Below, piece after piece: positions 17,261 through 26,712 of a DNA stretch of 64,000 nt. Location of the stretch: assembly GCF_900452415.1 (NCBI RefSeq), contig NZ_UGNX01000001.1, positions 3,100,001-3,164,000 on the forward strand, written 5' to 3'. The position numbers and the translations under genes are program-made. Below the pieces are notes generated by a model, which did not search any database, was not told the DNA's origin, and saw only the letters and a list, made by a program, of their open reading frames with translations. This DNA is from Legionella cincinnatiensis. GTDB lineage: Bacteria; Pseudomonadota; Gammaproteobacteria; Legionellales; Legionellaceae. Position 1 is the first letter of the stretch. Each line of letters begins with the position of its first letter.

Positions 17261-18211
17261 ATGCAAAGGAAAAAGCTACTGTATTGCTGTTTTAGTTTGA
17301 TGATAATGTTCGCTTCTTCAACAATGGCTTATGATGAACCTGTTGTCAATCTAGGTTACACCAGTTTCTACGATGGAAGCCCTCCTTCAGGACCAGGGTT
17401 GTATTTTCAAGATTATTTTCAATACTATACGAGTAATCGCTTTAATGATCAAAATGGCAATAAACTTCCGCTCCCACGCACTGATCTGGATGTCATTGCT
17501 AATGTGACTCAGCTTATTTACGTCACCACAAAAAAAATTTTCGGAGCTTCTCTCGGGTTTTCAGCACTTTTACCTTGGGTTGTAGCGGATAAAGTGGACG
17601 ATGGATTAAACCATCAAGTACTGAAAGCAGAAAATGGTCCTGGTGATTTATGGATCGGCCCTGCACTTCAATTTGATCCAATTATGCGTAAGGATGGCAA
17701 AGGGCCTTTATACGTACAACGTATTGAATTGGATGTTATTGCGCCAATAGGACGATACAGCAGTATCAATGCAATAAATGCCAGCAGCCACTTTTGGTCA
17801 TTAAACCCCTACTGGGCTTTCACATTTTGGTTAACCCCCAAATTATCTACGGCAGCCCGCTTTCATTATCTCTGGAATGGGGTCAATCACAGTCCAAATG
17901 TTTCTTTTGGGCCTAATGTTCAGTCGACTCAAGCCGGACAAGCTATTTTTGCTGATATTGCAGTAGGTTACGCAATTATTGAAAAACTCACCGTAGGGGT
18001 TAATGGTTATTTTTTCAATCAAATTACGGATACAAAAGTTAATGGTGTTGGTGTGCCTGATAGAAAAGAAAGTATTTGGGCAATCGGACCTGGTATGGTA
18101 TATAGTCTGAGCAAAAATCATTTTATTTTTTTAAATGTATATTCAGAACAAGATGCTAAAAATCGTCCCCAGGGCACTAATGGTATATTACGCTTTGTTG
18201 TTCATTTTTGA
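17261..18211 (+). CDS. Outer-membrane beta-barrel protein, phenol-degradation MetA family
   Basis: The product from ATG 17261 is about 316 aa. It starts with a Sec signal (MQRKKLLYCCFSLMIMFASSTMA), which is why this start is preferred over the ATG 63 bases upstream. The mature part alternates amphipathic strands, with PGDLWIGPALQF and a terminal aromatic residue (RFVVHF), as in outer-membrane barrels of the transporter-like MetA-pathway family (Pfam Phenol_MetA_deg). It probably acts as a porin or hydrophobic-substrate channel. Its 3' end overlaps the convergent oxoprolinase gene by 24 bases. Confidence 0.82.
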   Translation: MQRKKLLYCCFSLMIMFASSTMAYDEPVVNLGYTSFYDGSPPSGPGLYFQDYFQYYTSNRFNDQNGNKLPLPRTDLDVIANVTQLIYVTTKKIFGASLGFSALLPWVVADKVDDGLNHQVLKAENGPGDLWIGPALQFDPIMRKDGKGPLYVQRIELDVIAPIGRYSSINAINASSHFWSLNPYWAFTFWLTPKLSTAARFHYLWNGVNHSPNVSFGPNVQSTQAGQAIFADIAVGYAIIEKLTVGVNGYFFNQITDTKVNGVGVPDRKESIWAIGPGMVYSLSKNHFIFLNVYSEQDAKNRPQGTNGILRFVVHF

Positions 18212-21200
18212 CTGTTTTCCATAGCCTCCTCCTCCAGGCGTTTCAATAACAAAAACATCGCCTGGATGCATTTCAACACGTGCGCAACCACCTAGCTCTT
18301 CAATAACCCCATCTGCCCGTTGCACCCAATTATGCCCTAAGTTGCCCGGAGTTCCTCCCTTTATTCCATATGGAGGTATGACACGATGACTGGAAATAAT
18401 ATTTGCTATCATTTTTTCTAAAAAACGAATCCGACGCACAATACCATCACCTCCACGATGTAGGCCCCTACCTCCGCTTCTTTTTCGCAGAGCAAACTCT
18501 TCCACCAAGACAGGAAATCGCCACTCCAAAATTTCTGGATCGGTTAAATAAGTGTTTGTCATATGTGTATGAACTGCTGAAGCACCATCAAAATTAGGAC
18601 CAGCCCCCGCTCCTCCACATAAAGTTTCATAATATTGATACTGCTCATTTCCAAAAGTAAAATTATTACATGTTCCCTGCGAAGCAGCGACAACACCTAA
18701 AGCACCGAATAAAGTATCAACGATGCATTGCGAAGTTTCCACATTACCTGCAACAACAGCAGCAGGATAATTCGGCTTCAAAATACTTTTTTCTGGAGTT
18801 ACGAGTTCAATTGGCACAAAACATCCATCATTTAAAGGGATATTTTCTGCAATTAAACACCGTAAAACATATAAAACAGCGGCCTTACAAATAGCTGTAG
18901 GTGCATTAAAATTACCTGGATGTTGCACACAGCTGCCAGTAAAATCAAATTTTGCCCGTTTCTTTTGCTGATTAATCGTAAGTGTCACTTTAATTTGGCT
19001 GCCATCATCTAAAGAATAAGTGAACTCACCGTTCTTTAACCTTTTCAATAAGCGCTCAACAGATAAAGTGGCATTATCACGCACATGTTTCATATAAGCA
19101 TGAACAACATCCAAACCAAATTGCGTAACAAGCTCTAGTAGAGCCTGTATGCCACGTGCATTCGCTGCAATCTGCGCTTTAAAGTCTTCTATATTTTGTT
19201 GGGGATTTCGGGCTGGATATGATGCTTGAGTCAGCAAATCCAGCGTTGCCTTTTCTAAAAAATGTCCTTGATCTACGATTTTAAAATTATCAATTAATAT
19301 CCCTTCTTCCTCAACCACTTTGCTTTCCGCAGGAATAGATCCTGGAGTAATTCCACCAATATCTGCGTGATGACCCCGTGAACCCACTATAAATAATAAG
19401 TGATCTCCCTCTTTATCAAACACAGGAGTAATTAAAGTGATATCCGGCAAATGAGTACCACCATGATAAGGTGCATTTAAAGCATATACATCGTTAGGAT
19501 GCACTTTTTTATTGTTTTTCAATATAGATTTAACACTTTCACTCATTGATCCAAGATGCACAGGAATATGAGGAGCATTTGCAACTAATTCACCATGCGC
19601 ATCAAAAATGGCACAAGAAAAGTCAAGCCGCTCCTTTATATTGACTGAACTTGCTGTTTTGCGCAAAACCTCCCCCATTTGTTCAGCAATATTCATAAAG
19701 CGATTATTAAATACTTCTAACATTGCAGGGTCCACAGTCGTATCTACTTTTTTAGTAGCCACCCTTTGATAACGTGTTAATAAGAGATGTTTCTTAGGGG
19801 TCACTTCAGCTTGCCATCCTGGTTCAACAATAGTAGTCGAGTGCTTGTCTGTGATCACTGCACAGCCTTGAATACAATCACCAGAGATTAATTCTTCACG
19901 TACATATACAGGAGCATTATGAAAGGAGTCATGAGTAAAAATGTTAACGGTGTCACGCTGAGGTATTTTATGTTTAAAACGGCCTGTGACTATTTTTTCG
20001 GCACACTCAGCATCCGTTGCACTTAGCACCGAACATTCGATGGTAATTGCTTCAATGATTAAAGGTTTTCTATATGAAGAAAAGCCAAATGTCTTATGAT
20101 GTTGCGCAATAAATGCTTCTCGCATCGATTTCATTGTTCCAAACGCAACAATTAACTGAGTATCAGATCCTGCATAACGTAAATGCACTTGGCGTTTACT
20201 CAGCATTTCTTGGTTTTCTAAGCCCTGAGACTTTAACTCCATATGAGCTGTTTGTTCCATTTTTTCAAACTGCAGACGTAAAAAAGAAATAATGCCCCGT
20301 TGGAAAGGCTTTTCAATAACTTGTTCATGCAACACGCTGATTTCTGCTAATCCCATTCCATAGGCTGAAAGCACACCTGCTAAAGGATGAATTAAGATTT
20401 TTTCGATACCCAAATTATCAGCAACAAGACAAGCATGCTGTCCAGCAGCCCCACCAAAACAATTTAAAATATATGGTCTTACATCATAGCCACGCTGTAT
20501 GGAAATTTTCTTAATAGCATTAGCCATATTTTCTACTGCAATATTCAGAAAACCTTCGGCAACCTCTTCTGTTGTTTTCCTACTCCCTGTTACATCGTTA
20601 ATTTTGTTTACCAAAGCCTGAAAACATTGACGCACTACATGTACATCAATTCCCTGATTTGCTCCAGGGCCAAAAACCTTAGGAAAAAATTGAGGCTGTA
20701 TTTTACCAAGCATCACATTGCAATCGGTGATTGTGAGAGGACCTCCGCGACGATAACATGCAGGTCCAGGATTTGCGCCAGCTGATTGAGGTCCCACTGT
20801 ATAACGTTGGCCATCAAAATGCAGGATTGACCCGCCCCCTGCAGCAATGGTATGAATCATCATCATTGGGGTGCGAATATGCACCCCGCTAAACTCATAG
20901 CTAAAACTGCGTTCATATTCACCCGAAAAATGGGAAACATCAGTGGAGGTCCCTCCCATGTCAAAGCCAATAACCTGATTAAAACCCGCCAGCTGACTGG
21001 TTTTAATCATTCCAATAACTCCTCCTGCAGGGCCAGAAAAAAGACTGTTCTTACCTTGAAAAAGTTTTGCATGAATCAGGCCACCATTAGATTGCATAAA
21101 AAACAAAGGAGTTGTACTTAACTTATCACGTAACCCTTGGATGTAACCGTGTAAAACCGGAGAAAGATAGGCATCAACCACAGTTGTATCACCACGGCTT

Positions 21201-21802
21201 ACTAATTTCATGACGGGTGCTATTTGATGACTTATAGAGATTTGAGTAAAACCAACAGATTGGGCAATTGTTTTTAATTTTCTCTCATGTTCAGTAAATT
21301 GATAAGCGTGCATCAATACAACAGCGATCGTACGATATCCCTTCGCATAGGCTTTTTTCATCTTTTGCCACGCATCCTTTTCATCCAAAGGCTGTAATAC
21401 GGTACCTTTAGCATTGATACGTTCATTGATTTCAATAACTTCATCATAGAGCAAAGAGGGTAATTTAATATTTAAAGCAAAAAGATCGGGGCGGTTTTGA
21501 TAACCAATTCGCAAAGCATCAGCGAAACCTTGAGTTATCGCTAAAAGAACCTTGGCTCCTCTTCGCTCCAATAACGCATTAGTTGCTACCGTTGTTCCCA
21601 TTTTGATAAATGCAATTTCATCACTGGGGATAGAAGTACCTTTCAAAATATTTTGAATACCTTGAATAGCAGCATTGGAATAACTTTCTGAGTTTTCAGA
21701 CAATAACTTATCACTAAATATTTGTCCTTCGGGACTACGGGCCACTACATCGGTAAATGTACCGCCTCTATCAATCCAAAATTCCCATTTCTGTTTTTTC
21801 AT
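18188..21802 (-). CDS. 5-oxoprolinase / hydantoinase, fused A and B subunits
   Basis: The 1204-aa protein joins a HyuA half (about residues 1-690) to a HyuB half (about 700-1195). HyuA shows DRGGTFTDV near residue 11, MGTTVATNALLERRG, FSGPAGGV and GFDMGGTSTDVS, the ASKHA-type ATP-binding blocks. HyuB shows DPAMLEVFNNRFMNIAEQMG, ERLDFSCAIFD and GGTHLPDITLI. The length and fused order match ATP-dependent 5-oxoprolinases, which open 5-oxoproline to glutamate; hydantoin or other cyclic amides are alternatives. AAGGATGGGG lies just upstream of the ATG. A decayed cyclase gene and an FAD monooxygenase lie divergently upstream. Confidence 0.92.
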   Translation of the reverse strand: MKKQKWEFWIDRGGTFTDVVARSPEGQIFSDKLLSENSESYSNAAIQGIQNILKGTSIPSDEIAFIKMGTTVATNALLERRGAKVLLAITQGFADALRIGYQNRPDLFALNIKLPSLLYDEVIEINERINAKGTVLQPLDEKDAWQKMKKAYAKGYRTIAVVLMHAYQFTEHERKLKTIAQSVGFTQISISHQIAPVMKLVSRGDTTVVDAYLSPVLHGYIQGLRDKLSTTPLFFMQSNGGLIHAKLFQGKNSLFSGPAGGVIGMIKTSQLAGFNQVIGFDMGGTSTDVSHFSGEYERSFSYEFSGVHIRTPMMMIHTIAAGGGSILHFDGQRYTVGPQSAGANPGPACYRRGGPLTITDCNVMLGKIQPQFFPKVFGPGANQGIDVHVVRQCFQALVNKINDVTGSRKTTEEVAEGFLNIAVENMANAIKKISIQRGYDVRPYILNCFGGAAGQHACLVADNLGIEKILIHPLAGVLSAYGMGLAEISVLHEQVIEKPFQRGIISFLRLQFEKMEQTAHMELKSQGLENQEMLSKRQVHLRYAGSDTQLIVAFGTMKSMREAFIAQHHKTFGFSSYRKPLIIEAITIECSVLSATDAECAEKIVTGRFKHKIPQRDTVNIFTHDSFHNAPVYVREELISGDCIQGCAVITDKHSTTIVEPGWQAEVTPKKHLLLTRYQRVATKKVDTTVDPAMLEVFNNRFMNIAEQMGEVLRKTASSVNIKERLDFSCAIFDAHGELVANAPHIPVHLGSMSESVKSILKNNKKVHPNDVYALNAPYHGGTHLPDITLITPVFDKEGDHLLFIVGSRGHHADIGGITPGSIPAESKVVEEEGILIDNFKIVDQGHFLEKATLDLLTQASYPARNPQQNIEDFKAQIAANARGIQALLELVTQFGLDVVHAYMKHVRDNATLSVERLLKRLKNGEFTYSLDDGSQIKVTLTINQQKKRAKFDFTGSCVQHPGNFNAPTAICKAAVLYVLRCLIAENIPLNDGCFVPIELVTPEKSILKPNYPAAVVAGNVETSQCIVDTLFGALGVVAASQGTCNNFTFGNEQYQYYETLCGGAGAGPNFDGASAVHTHMTNTYLTDPEILEWRFPVLVEEFALRKRSGGRGLHRGGDGIVRRIRFLEKMIANIISSHRVIPPYGIKGGTPGNLGHNWVQRADGVIEELGGCARVEMHPGDVFVIETPGGGGYGKQSKMNNKA

Positions 21803-21830
21803 CTTGCCCCATCCTTGGTGCTTTAATAAG

Positions 21831-22040
21831 TTAAATTAACGTGAGTTATGGATAAGTGATCGGAGTATTATCAGGAATCGTTCAGGCTGATGAGGCATTC
21901 ATGCCGTCTCGAAGCCTTGTATGGGATTTAATGTTTCGTGATAATGCTTCGAGACGATGCTTATGCATCTCCTCAGCCCGAACGGATCCAGATATCGACT
22001 AGATCTTATATAATCTTTATCCATACCTCACATTAAATTA
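21831..22040. repeat. Palindromic dispersed element
   Basis: The termini TTAAATTAACGTGAGTTATG (left) and its near-complement CATACCTCACATTAAATTA (right) are inverted. The core GTTCAGGCTGATGAGGCATT...CGTCTCGAAGCCTT pairs with GCTTCGAGACGATGC...CTCCTCAGCCCGAACGG. It fills most of the gap between the oxoprolinase start and the decayed cyclase gene. It shows no coding potential. Confidence 0.8.
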
Positions 22041-22081
22041 TACTACACGGTTATCGCTTTATTGTGCTTAAGAAAAATGTT

Positions 22082-22537
22082 ATGGCCTTTCCATATAAGA
22101 TTATTGATTTAACCCAAACTCTTTCTCCGGAAAGTCCTTTATGAGATATTGATTGTGGTTGCTGAATTGGACCTTGTTGGCCATCATCTAATTACTCATT
22201 GCTTTGTTGTCGATATAAGCCACAAATCTTGTGAAGATAAGTTCTGGAACAAGGCAAACCAATACAGAAATAATTTAGTTTTTCCTTGTCTTGGTCAAAA
22301 AGCTGCTGAGTTAGTATTGGAAAGAAATATCGCTGGGATAGTATTGATACGTTGTCACCTGACAGGCCTGAAAATAACTATATAGTTCACCAGCTAATGC
22401 TACAAAATAAAAAATACATTGTAGAAAATGTTTGTAATGCATCGAAACTTCCACCGTCAGGAGCTTATAGCATGGTTTTACCTATGAAAGTTGCTGGTTT
22501 AACTAAAGCCCCAATTCGCTTAATCGGTCTCTATTGA
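22082..22537 (+). pseudogene. Decayed cyclase-family (kynurenine formamidase-like) gene
   Basis: The 5' end encodes MAFPYKIIDLTQTLSPESPL, the typical cyclase-family start (IDLTxTLxPExP), then meets a TGA at 22142-22144. Further fragments in other frames include HHLITHC, IAGIV and then IDTLSPDRPENNYIVHQLML, IVENVCNASKLPPSG and VLPMKVAGLTKAPIRLIGLY, the normal family C-terminus, with a TGA at about 22535. A frameshift lies near 22340. The remaining length (about 150 codons) is shorter than the usual 210-260, so there is also internal loss. Intact relatives hydrolyse N-formylkynurenine or similar cyclic substrates. Confidence 0.8.
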
Positions 22538-22598
22538 TTTTGCTTTTTTATCGGATATCAATATAATTATTTTCTTGATCCATCTCCCTGGAAATGTA

Positions 22599-23774
22599 AT
22601 GAAAATCGCTATTATTGGAGGCTCCATCGCAGGCTGTGCTTTGGCCCTGTTATTAAAGGATAAGTTTCAAGTTACTGTTTTTGAACGAGGACATGACTTA
22701 CAATCACGAGGAGCAGGCATCACTTTATCTGTGGAACTATTACACTCCTTAATCAACAAAAATCTTATTGATGAAAATACCCCATCACATAGTTTCACTA
22801 CACGAAGTTTTTACTGTCAATCCAGCGAAGATCCTGTTTTCGGCAAATTTTTATGGCAACAAAATCTTTCAATGGCCAGCCTACATTGGGATACTTTATT
22901 CACCAATTTAAGAAAAAGAATACCCAATCAAATGTACCACCAAGACTGTAAAGTAGTTGCAGTACAACTTCAGGATGCAGCTAAGAAAATTACTTTGGAA
23001 TCTGGAGAGGAGTATCTATTTGATTTCATCGTTTTCGCAGATGGGGCTCAGTCTATGGGGCGAGAGTTAATATCTCCTCAAGCTCAAGCAAGACTTGAGT
23101 ATTCAGGTTATGTAGCATGGAGAGGCACTTTGGATTTTAATGTGATGACCAATAAATCACTTTTCAATACGCAAGGACTGTACTACTGCTTTAACAAAGG
23201 GCATTTATTAACTTATCCCGTATACCATCATCAAATCAATAAACTAAATTGGGTTTTTTATGAAAAATTAGCACCAGAAGATCTAGAAGCATTAGGCTCC
23301 ACTTCGATGATCAATTTTTCAACAAAAGCAAGACAACATCTACATCAATTAGCTCATAACAACTTACCGCAAGTAGCTGCTCAAATTATACTTGATACCT
23401 CTTCTCCATTTATGCAGAAAATTGTGGATGTATGCAGCGATCGATTTACATTAGAAGGAGCTCTTTTATTAGGAGATGCCAGTACTGTATTACGCCCTCA
23501 TGTAGGAAATGGCGCTTCTTTAGCGATACAGGATGCTCTCAGTCTCAATGAACATTGCCTCCACACTAATGACTTTCAACACGCAGTTGTTGCATGGGAA
23601 AAAGAGGCTCTTCCTAAAAGATTAGCCATGTATGATTTATCAAAACGAATGGCGGAAGCATTAGTTTTAAATCCTGTTGTATGGCAAGAAATGGATGAAT
23701 CAAAAATGTCTTCGTGGTGGGAACAAATTATTCTTGGCGAACAATGGTATACAACTATGGATCAAAAAAACTAG
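22599..23774 (+). CDS. FAD-dependent monooxygenase (PHBH / UbiH-like fold)
   Basis: The protein from ATG 22599 is 391 aa. It begins MKIAIIGGSIAGCALALLL, the dinucleotide-binding GxGxxG variant (GGSIAG), which supports this start over the ATG 24 bases upstream. GGA lies 6 bases before it. ERG follows the second strand, FADGAQS marks the DG motif region, and LLGDASTVLRPHVGNGASLAIQDA is the FAD ribityl-binding GD block (given in parts: LLGDAS, RPHVGNGA). The protein hydroxylates an aromatic or similar substrate using NAD(P)H and oxygen; the substrate is unknown. It is the last intact gene of the oxoprolinase/cyclase cluster. Confidence 0.88.
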   Translation: MKIAIIGGSIAGCALALLLKDKFQVTVFERGHDLQSRGAGITLSVELLHSLINKNLIDENTPSHSFTTRSFYCQSSEDPVFGKFLWQQNLSMASLHWDTLFTNLRKRIPNQMYHQDCKVVAVQLQDAAKKITLESGEEYLFDFIVFADGAQSMGRELISPQAQARLEYSGYVAWRGTLDFNVMTNKSLFNTQGLYYCFNKGHLLTYPVYHHQINKLNWVFYEKLAPEDLEALGSTSMINFSTKARQHLHQLAHNNLPQVAAQIILDTSSPFMQKIVDVCSDRFTLEGALLLGDASTVLRPHVGNGASLAIQDALSLNEHCLHTNDFQHAVVAWEKEALPKRLAMYDLSKRMAEALVLNPVVWQEMDESKMSSWWEQIILGEQWYTTMDQKN

Positions 23775-23778
23775 GCCC

Positions 23779-25719
23779 TTAAAAAGCATAACGATTGGCA
23801 GGCTCAGGTCTATCAAATCCCATTTGCTCCACTATATCAGCAACTTTTTCTTCATCATCCAATTTAATCCTGAGAAAATCCAAAGCTTCGGAAGGGATTG
23901 TTGCTTTATTGCCATCATTTTCAAATCTCACGATATGACTAAGCTCTTTGCCATTATGCCGCATAGGATACTTTTCTCCAGCACCATAATAAGAGAGTCC
24001 TTTGAATCCGAAATCATCCAATAATTTCTTAAAGGTTTGTGCATCTTGTGCATTGTCAAAAGCCATTTTAAAGGTTCCCTTCATGTCACCCTTACTCACC
24101 ATTGGGATATCCCTGTTCTTTGATACTGATTTACCATCAAACATTTCTTGAATGACTGAGCTAACCTGGCTCGCACCTTCTTTTGGTGGAATTTGGCTTG
24201 ATTTTGGTGATGTTAGGATTGATTGAGGCAAACTTGTATTCATGGTGTGTGGATTGGGTGTCCTCATTTGCTGTGCTTGATTAAAGTGATCAACTAAGCC
24301 CTGAAAACGACTTTTATTTGTAGTTTGTTCCCAATTGGAGGTTGCACTTCGCCTAAATTCATAGCCAACAATCTTATCATCTTGAATAACAAGGCGTTGA
24401 TTCCCTCCTGAACTGTACACATGAGATTGAGATGATTGCTTTTGCTGAGTTTGATTAAAATGATCAACTAAGCCCTGAAAACGACTTTTATTTGTAGTTT
24501 GTTCCCAATTGGAGGTTGCACTTCGCCTAAATTCATAGCCAACAATCTTATCATCTTGAATAACAAGGCGTTGATTCCCTCCTGAACTGTACACATGAGA
24601 TTGAGATGATTGCTTTTGCTGGGTTTGATTAAAATGATCAACTAAGCCCTGAAAACGACTTTTATTTGTAGTTTGTTCCCAATTGGAAGTTGCACTTCGT
24701 CTAAATTCATAGCCAACAATCTTGTTATTTTGAACAACAAGACGTTGATTACCACCAGAACTGTACACATGAGTTGGCCGAGCAGGTGAAAAAAGATTTT
24801 GAAAGGGATTATGATGATTCACCTGAGGTGATGGTGTTGGTAATGGCGCTGTCGTAAATGATTGTGCATTTTGTTGCTTATTTTTAATTAATGTAGCAGA
24901 AGTTTTTTGTACGAGTGAAGAACTCAAGTCCGACGTATCAGGTTGCTTGAATCCCTGATCTTTTCCTGATTTTTTTCTAACATCAGTAAGTGCAACTTGA
25001 ACTCCTTGCTGATATTGGATTTGTGCATTGGCATAGTAACCTGCTACTTGCGCTGTTCTTAAGGTTTCTAATGTTGGCGCAGGAGAATTTTCATCAAATT
25101 GCTTGTTTTTAATCATCATGGCAAATGCGGTTTGGGAATTACCAAGAATGTTCTTCCCCTTGCCACCAGGACCAGTCCCCCATTCTTCCTCTGGCTTTAG
25201 CCCTTTACTTAAACTACTAGTATCTTCAATAATGGTGGCAGGCCCCTTATTGTCGCCAAAAGCATCACCCAACTCAATGGATTTGTGAATGCTGTCGCGA
25301 AACTCTTGAGATTGCTGATACTTAGCTGCATTAATTTGCATTTGCACGAAAACTTTATCATTATCCCATGCATTATTAAATCCAGTGGGTGTCATGTATG
25401 CGTGATGCGCATTGGGAATATAGTAAGAACTGGTCGGATCTCTTAATCCACTAAGAATTGCCCCCGGACTTTTTTCCTTTTGCCAGGCATCTAAATATTG
25501 CTTTTTATATTCTGGCTTTATTTTTTGAAAATGCAGATAGTGTTCAGAAGTTGGAAATTCAATTTTTCCTAAATGCGGGTCTATAAACTCATAGCCCTTA
25601 CCATTATTATCATCAAAATTACTTAAAGCGAAATTTTCCTTGCCTCTCTCATAACCAGAAACACAAACATTTTTTCTACTAGGTGGATTTCCATCATTAA
25701 GATATAGTTGTCCGCCCAT
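23779..25719 (-). CDS. NADAR-domain protein with three 58-aa repeats, candidate effector
   Basis: From ATG 25719 (GGGGG seven bases upstream; the ORF opens at a TTG 18 bases earlier) the product is 646 aa. Residues about 25-205 form a NADAR (YbiA-like) domain: FALSNFDD, FPTSEHYLHFQKI, the M-x-I-N-A-A-K-Y-Q-Q-S helix, and EEEWGTGPGGKGKNILG. NADAR enzymes cleave N-glycosidic bonds of ADP-ribose-type or riboflavin-pathway intermediates. A Gln/Pro-rich linker precedes three near-identical 58-residue repeats (about 317-490), then a 120-residue C-terminal domain of unknown type. There is no signal peptide. Multi-domain, repeat-bearing and lone, it fits a Dot/Icm effector, but that is inference. Confidence 0.85.
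   Translation of the reverse strand: MGGQLYLNDGNPPSRKNVCVSGYERGKENFALSNFDDNNGKGYEFIDPHLGKIEFPTSEHYLHFQKIKPEYKKQYLDAWQKEKSPGAILSGLRDPTSSYYIPNAHHAYMTPTGFNNAWDNDKVFVQMQINAAKYQQSQEFRDSIHKSIELGDAFGDNKGPATIIEDTSSLSKGLKPEEEWGTGPGGKGKNILGNSQTAFAMMIKNKQFDENSPAPTLETLRTAQVAGYYANAQIQYQQGVQVALTDVRKKSGKDQGFKQPDTSDLSSSLVQKTSATLIKNKQQNAQSFTTAPLPTPSPQVNHHNPFQNLFSPARPTHVYSSGGNQRLVVQNNKIVGYEFRRSATSNWEQTTNKSRFQGLVDHFNQTQQKQSSQSHVYSSGGNQRLVIQDDKIVGYEFRRSATSNWEQTTNKSRFQGLVDHFNQTQQKQSSQSHVYSSGGNQRLVIQDDKIVGYEFRRSATSNWEQTTNKSRFQGLVDHFNQAQQMRTPNPHTMNTSLPQSILTSPKSSQIPPKEGASQVSSVIQEMFDGKSVSKNRDIPMVSKGDMKGTFKMAFDNAQDAQTFKKLLDDFGFKGLSYYGAGEKYPMRHNGKELSHIVRFENDGNKATIPSEALDFLRIKLDDEEKVADIVEQMGFDRPEPANRYAF
24250..24771 (-). 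repeat. Three in-frame 174 bp tandem repeats inside the NADAR gene
   Basis: The word TTGATTAAA(A/G)TGATCAACT recurs at 24277, 24451 and 24625, a period of exactly 174 bp (58 codons). The units are almost identical at DNA level, so amplification or homogenisation is recent. Each encodes HVYSSGGNQRLV, IVGYEFRRSATSNWEQ, SRFQGLVDHFNQ. The unit nearest the protein N-terminus differs most (VQNN for IQDD). Confidence 0.95.
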
Positions 25720-25857
25720 AATAGCCCCCACAAACAAAGAAAATATATATTTATATTATATACAACTATATTCCTACATGAGGGAAATAAGCGCTAAAAT
25801 TTACCTAATAGTCTGGCTAAAAAATCGTGATAAGAAAAAATAATTGAAAATTTTTGA

Positions 25858-26289
25858 CTACTTATGCTTCTCTCGTAGATTTATCAAATAACGGGTACCC
25901 AAAAAACCAACAAGCACCCCAGCAAAATTTGCCCAATAAATTGGCCAAGAAAAAATTCCAAGTCCTACGATATTAGGACCAGGACAAACCCCACTCATTC
26001 CCCAACCAATACCAAAAACGGCCGCACCAAGAATAAGTTGCCAGTCAATTTTTTCTTGAGTAGGTAAATCATAACCTACATGGAGTAAAGGTTTTGCCAA
26101 CCATTTACGTAGTTGGAACAAAAGAAAAGTCACCAATAAAGCAGTAATGAAAGTAACATATAAATTGACACGGAAGGTATCAGCACCAATTTTTAAACCA
26201 GAAATAATAATATCTGGGCTGTACATTCCTGTTAAAATTAAACCCAAACCAAATATTAAGCCGAGAATTAATGAAATAAGTCCTTGCAT
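25858..26289 (-). CDS. Half-size YeeE/YedE-type transporter subunit (DUF6691-like, PmpB-like)
   Basis: The 143-aa membrane protein has four hydrophobic helices and the signature GIGWGMSGVCPGPNIVGLG near residues 95-113, whose conserved Cys lies in the sulfur-anion pathway of YeeE-family channels. Full-length YeeE carries two such halves; here they are separate genes. The family takes up thiosulfate or related sulfur species. It follows the companion subunit gene by 11 bases, in the order seen for PmpA-PmpB pairs. Confidence 0.85.
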   Translation of the reverse strand: MQGLISLILGLIFGLGLILTGMYSPDIIISGLKIGADTFRVNLYVTFITALLVTFLLFQLRKWLAKPLLHVGYDLPTQEKIDWQLILGAAVFGIGWGMSGVCPGPNIVGLGIFSWPIYWANFAGVLVGFLGTRYLINLREKHK

Positions 26290-26300
26290 ATTCTATTTCC

Positions 26301-26711
26301 TTAATGAATCAGCCAAGCCGTAATAATCGCCACAGGAAAGAAAATTCCTACAGCTATCATAGAGCGTTTACGCAAAAGAGATAATCCACATAACCCATGA
26401 CCACTTGTGCAACCACGTCCAAGAAAAGTGCCGCCACCAACAAAAATTCCGCCAAGAAACATAAACCAATAACTTGTTTTAAAAATAGCAGTAGGATCAA
26501 CCACATTCCCTGTCAAATTAAAGAGTAATCCGGCTAAGAACAATCCTGCTAAAAATAAAAATTTATCCCTATTGGGCCTATGGGCTGTAAAATCCCATGC
26601 ACCAAAAAGAATACCACTACACCCAAGAATCCTTCCTTGAATCAATAACATCATGCCAGCAGCTGATCCAAGAAAAATCCCTCCTAAAATTACTTTCATT
26701 TCAATAATCAT
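26301..26711 (-). CDS. Half-size YeeE/YedE-type transporter subunit (PmpA-like)
   Basis: The 136-aa protein has four hydrophobic segments. The conserved GRILGCSGILFGAWD near residue 30 and LGRGCTSGHGLCGLS near 100-114 hold the sulfur-handling Cys residues of the family. A single base separates the phytase stop from this ATG, so all three genes are probably one transcript. MIIEMK or the internal MKVILGG could be the start; the first is kept because of its position against the upstream stop. Confidence 0.87.
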   Translation of the reverse strand: MIIEMKVILGGIFLGSAAGMMLLIQGRILGCSGILFGAWDFTAHRPNRDKFLFLAGLFLAGLLFNLTGNVVDPTAIFKTSYWFMFLGGIFVGGGTFLGRGCTSGHGLCGLSLLRKRSMIAVGIFFPVAIITAWLIH

Positions 26712-26712
26712 C

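Noticed and set aside
22149-22385. Intact small genes in the 22.1-22.5 kb region
   Set aside because: Their sequences join across frames into one cyclase-family relic, so they are fragments of a pseudogene.
24250-24771. CRISPR-like periodic repeats
   Set aside because: The period is exactly 58 codons and in frame with the NADAR gene, with no unique spacers, so these are protein repeats.
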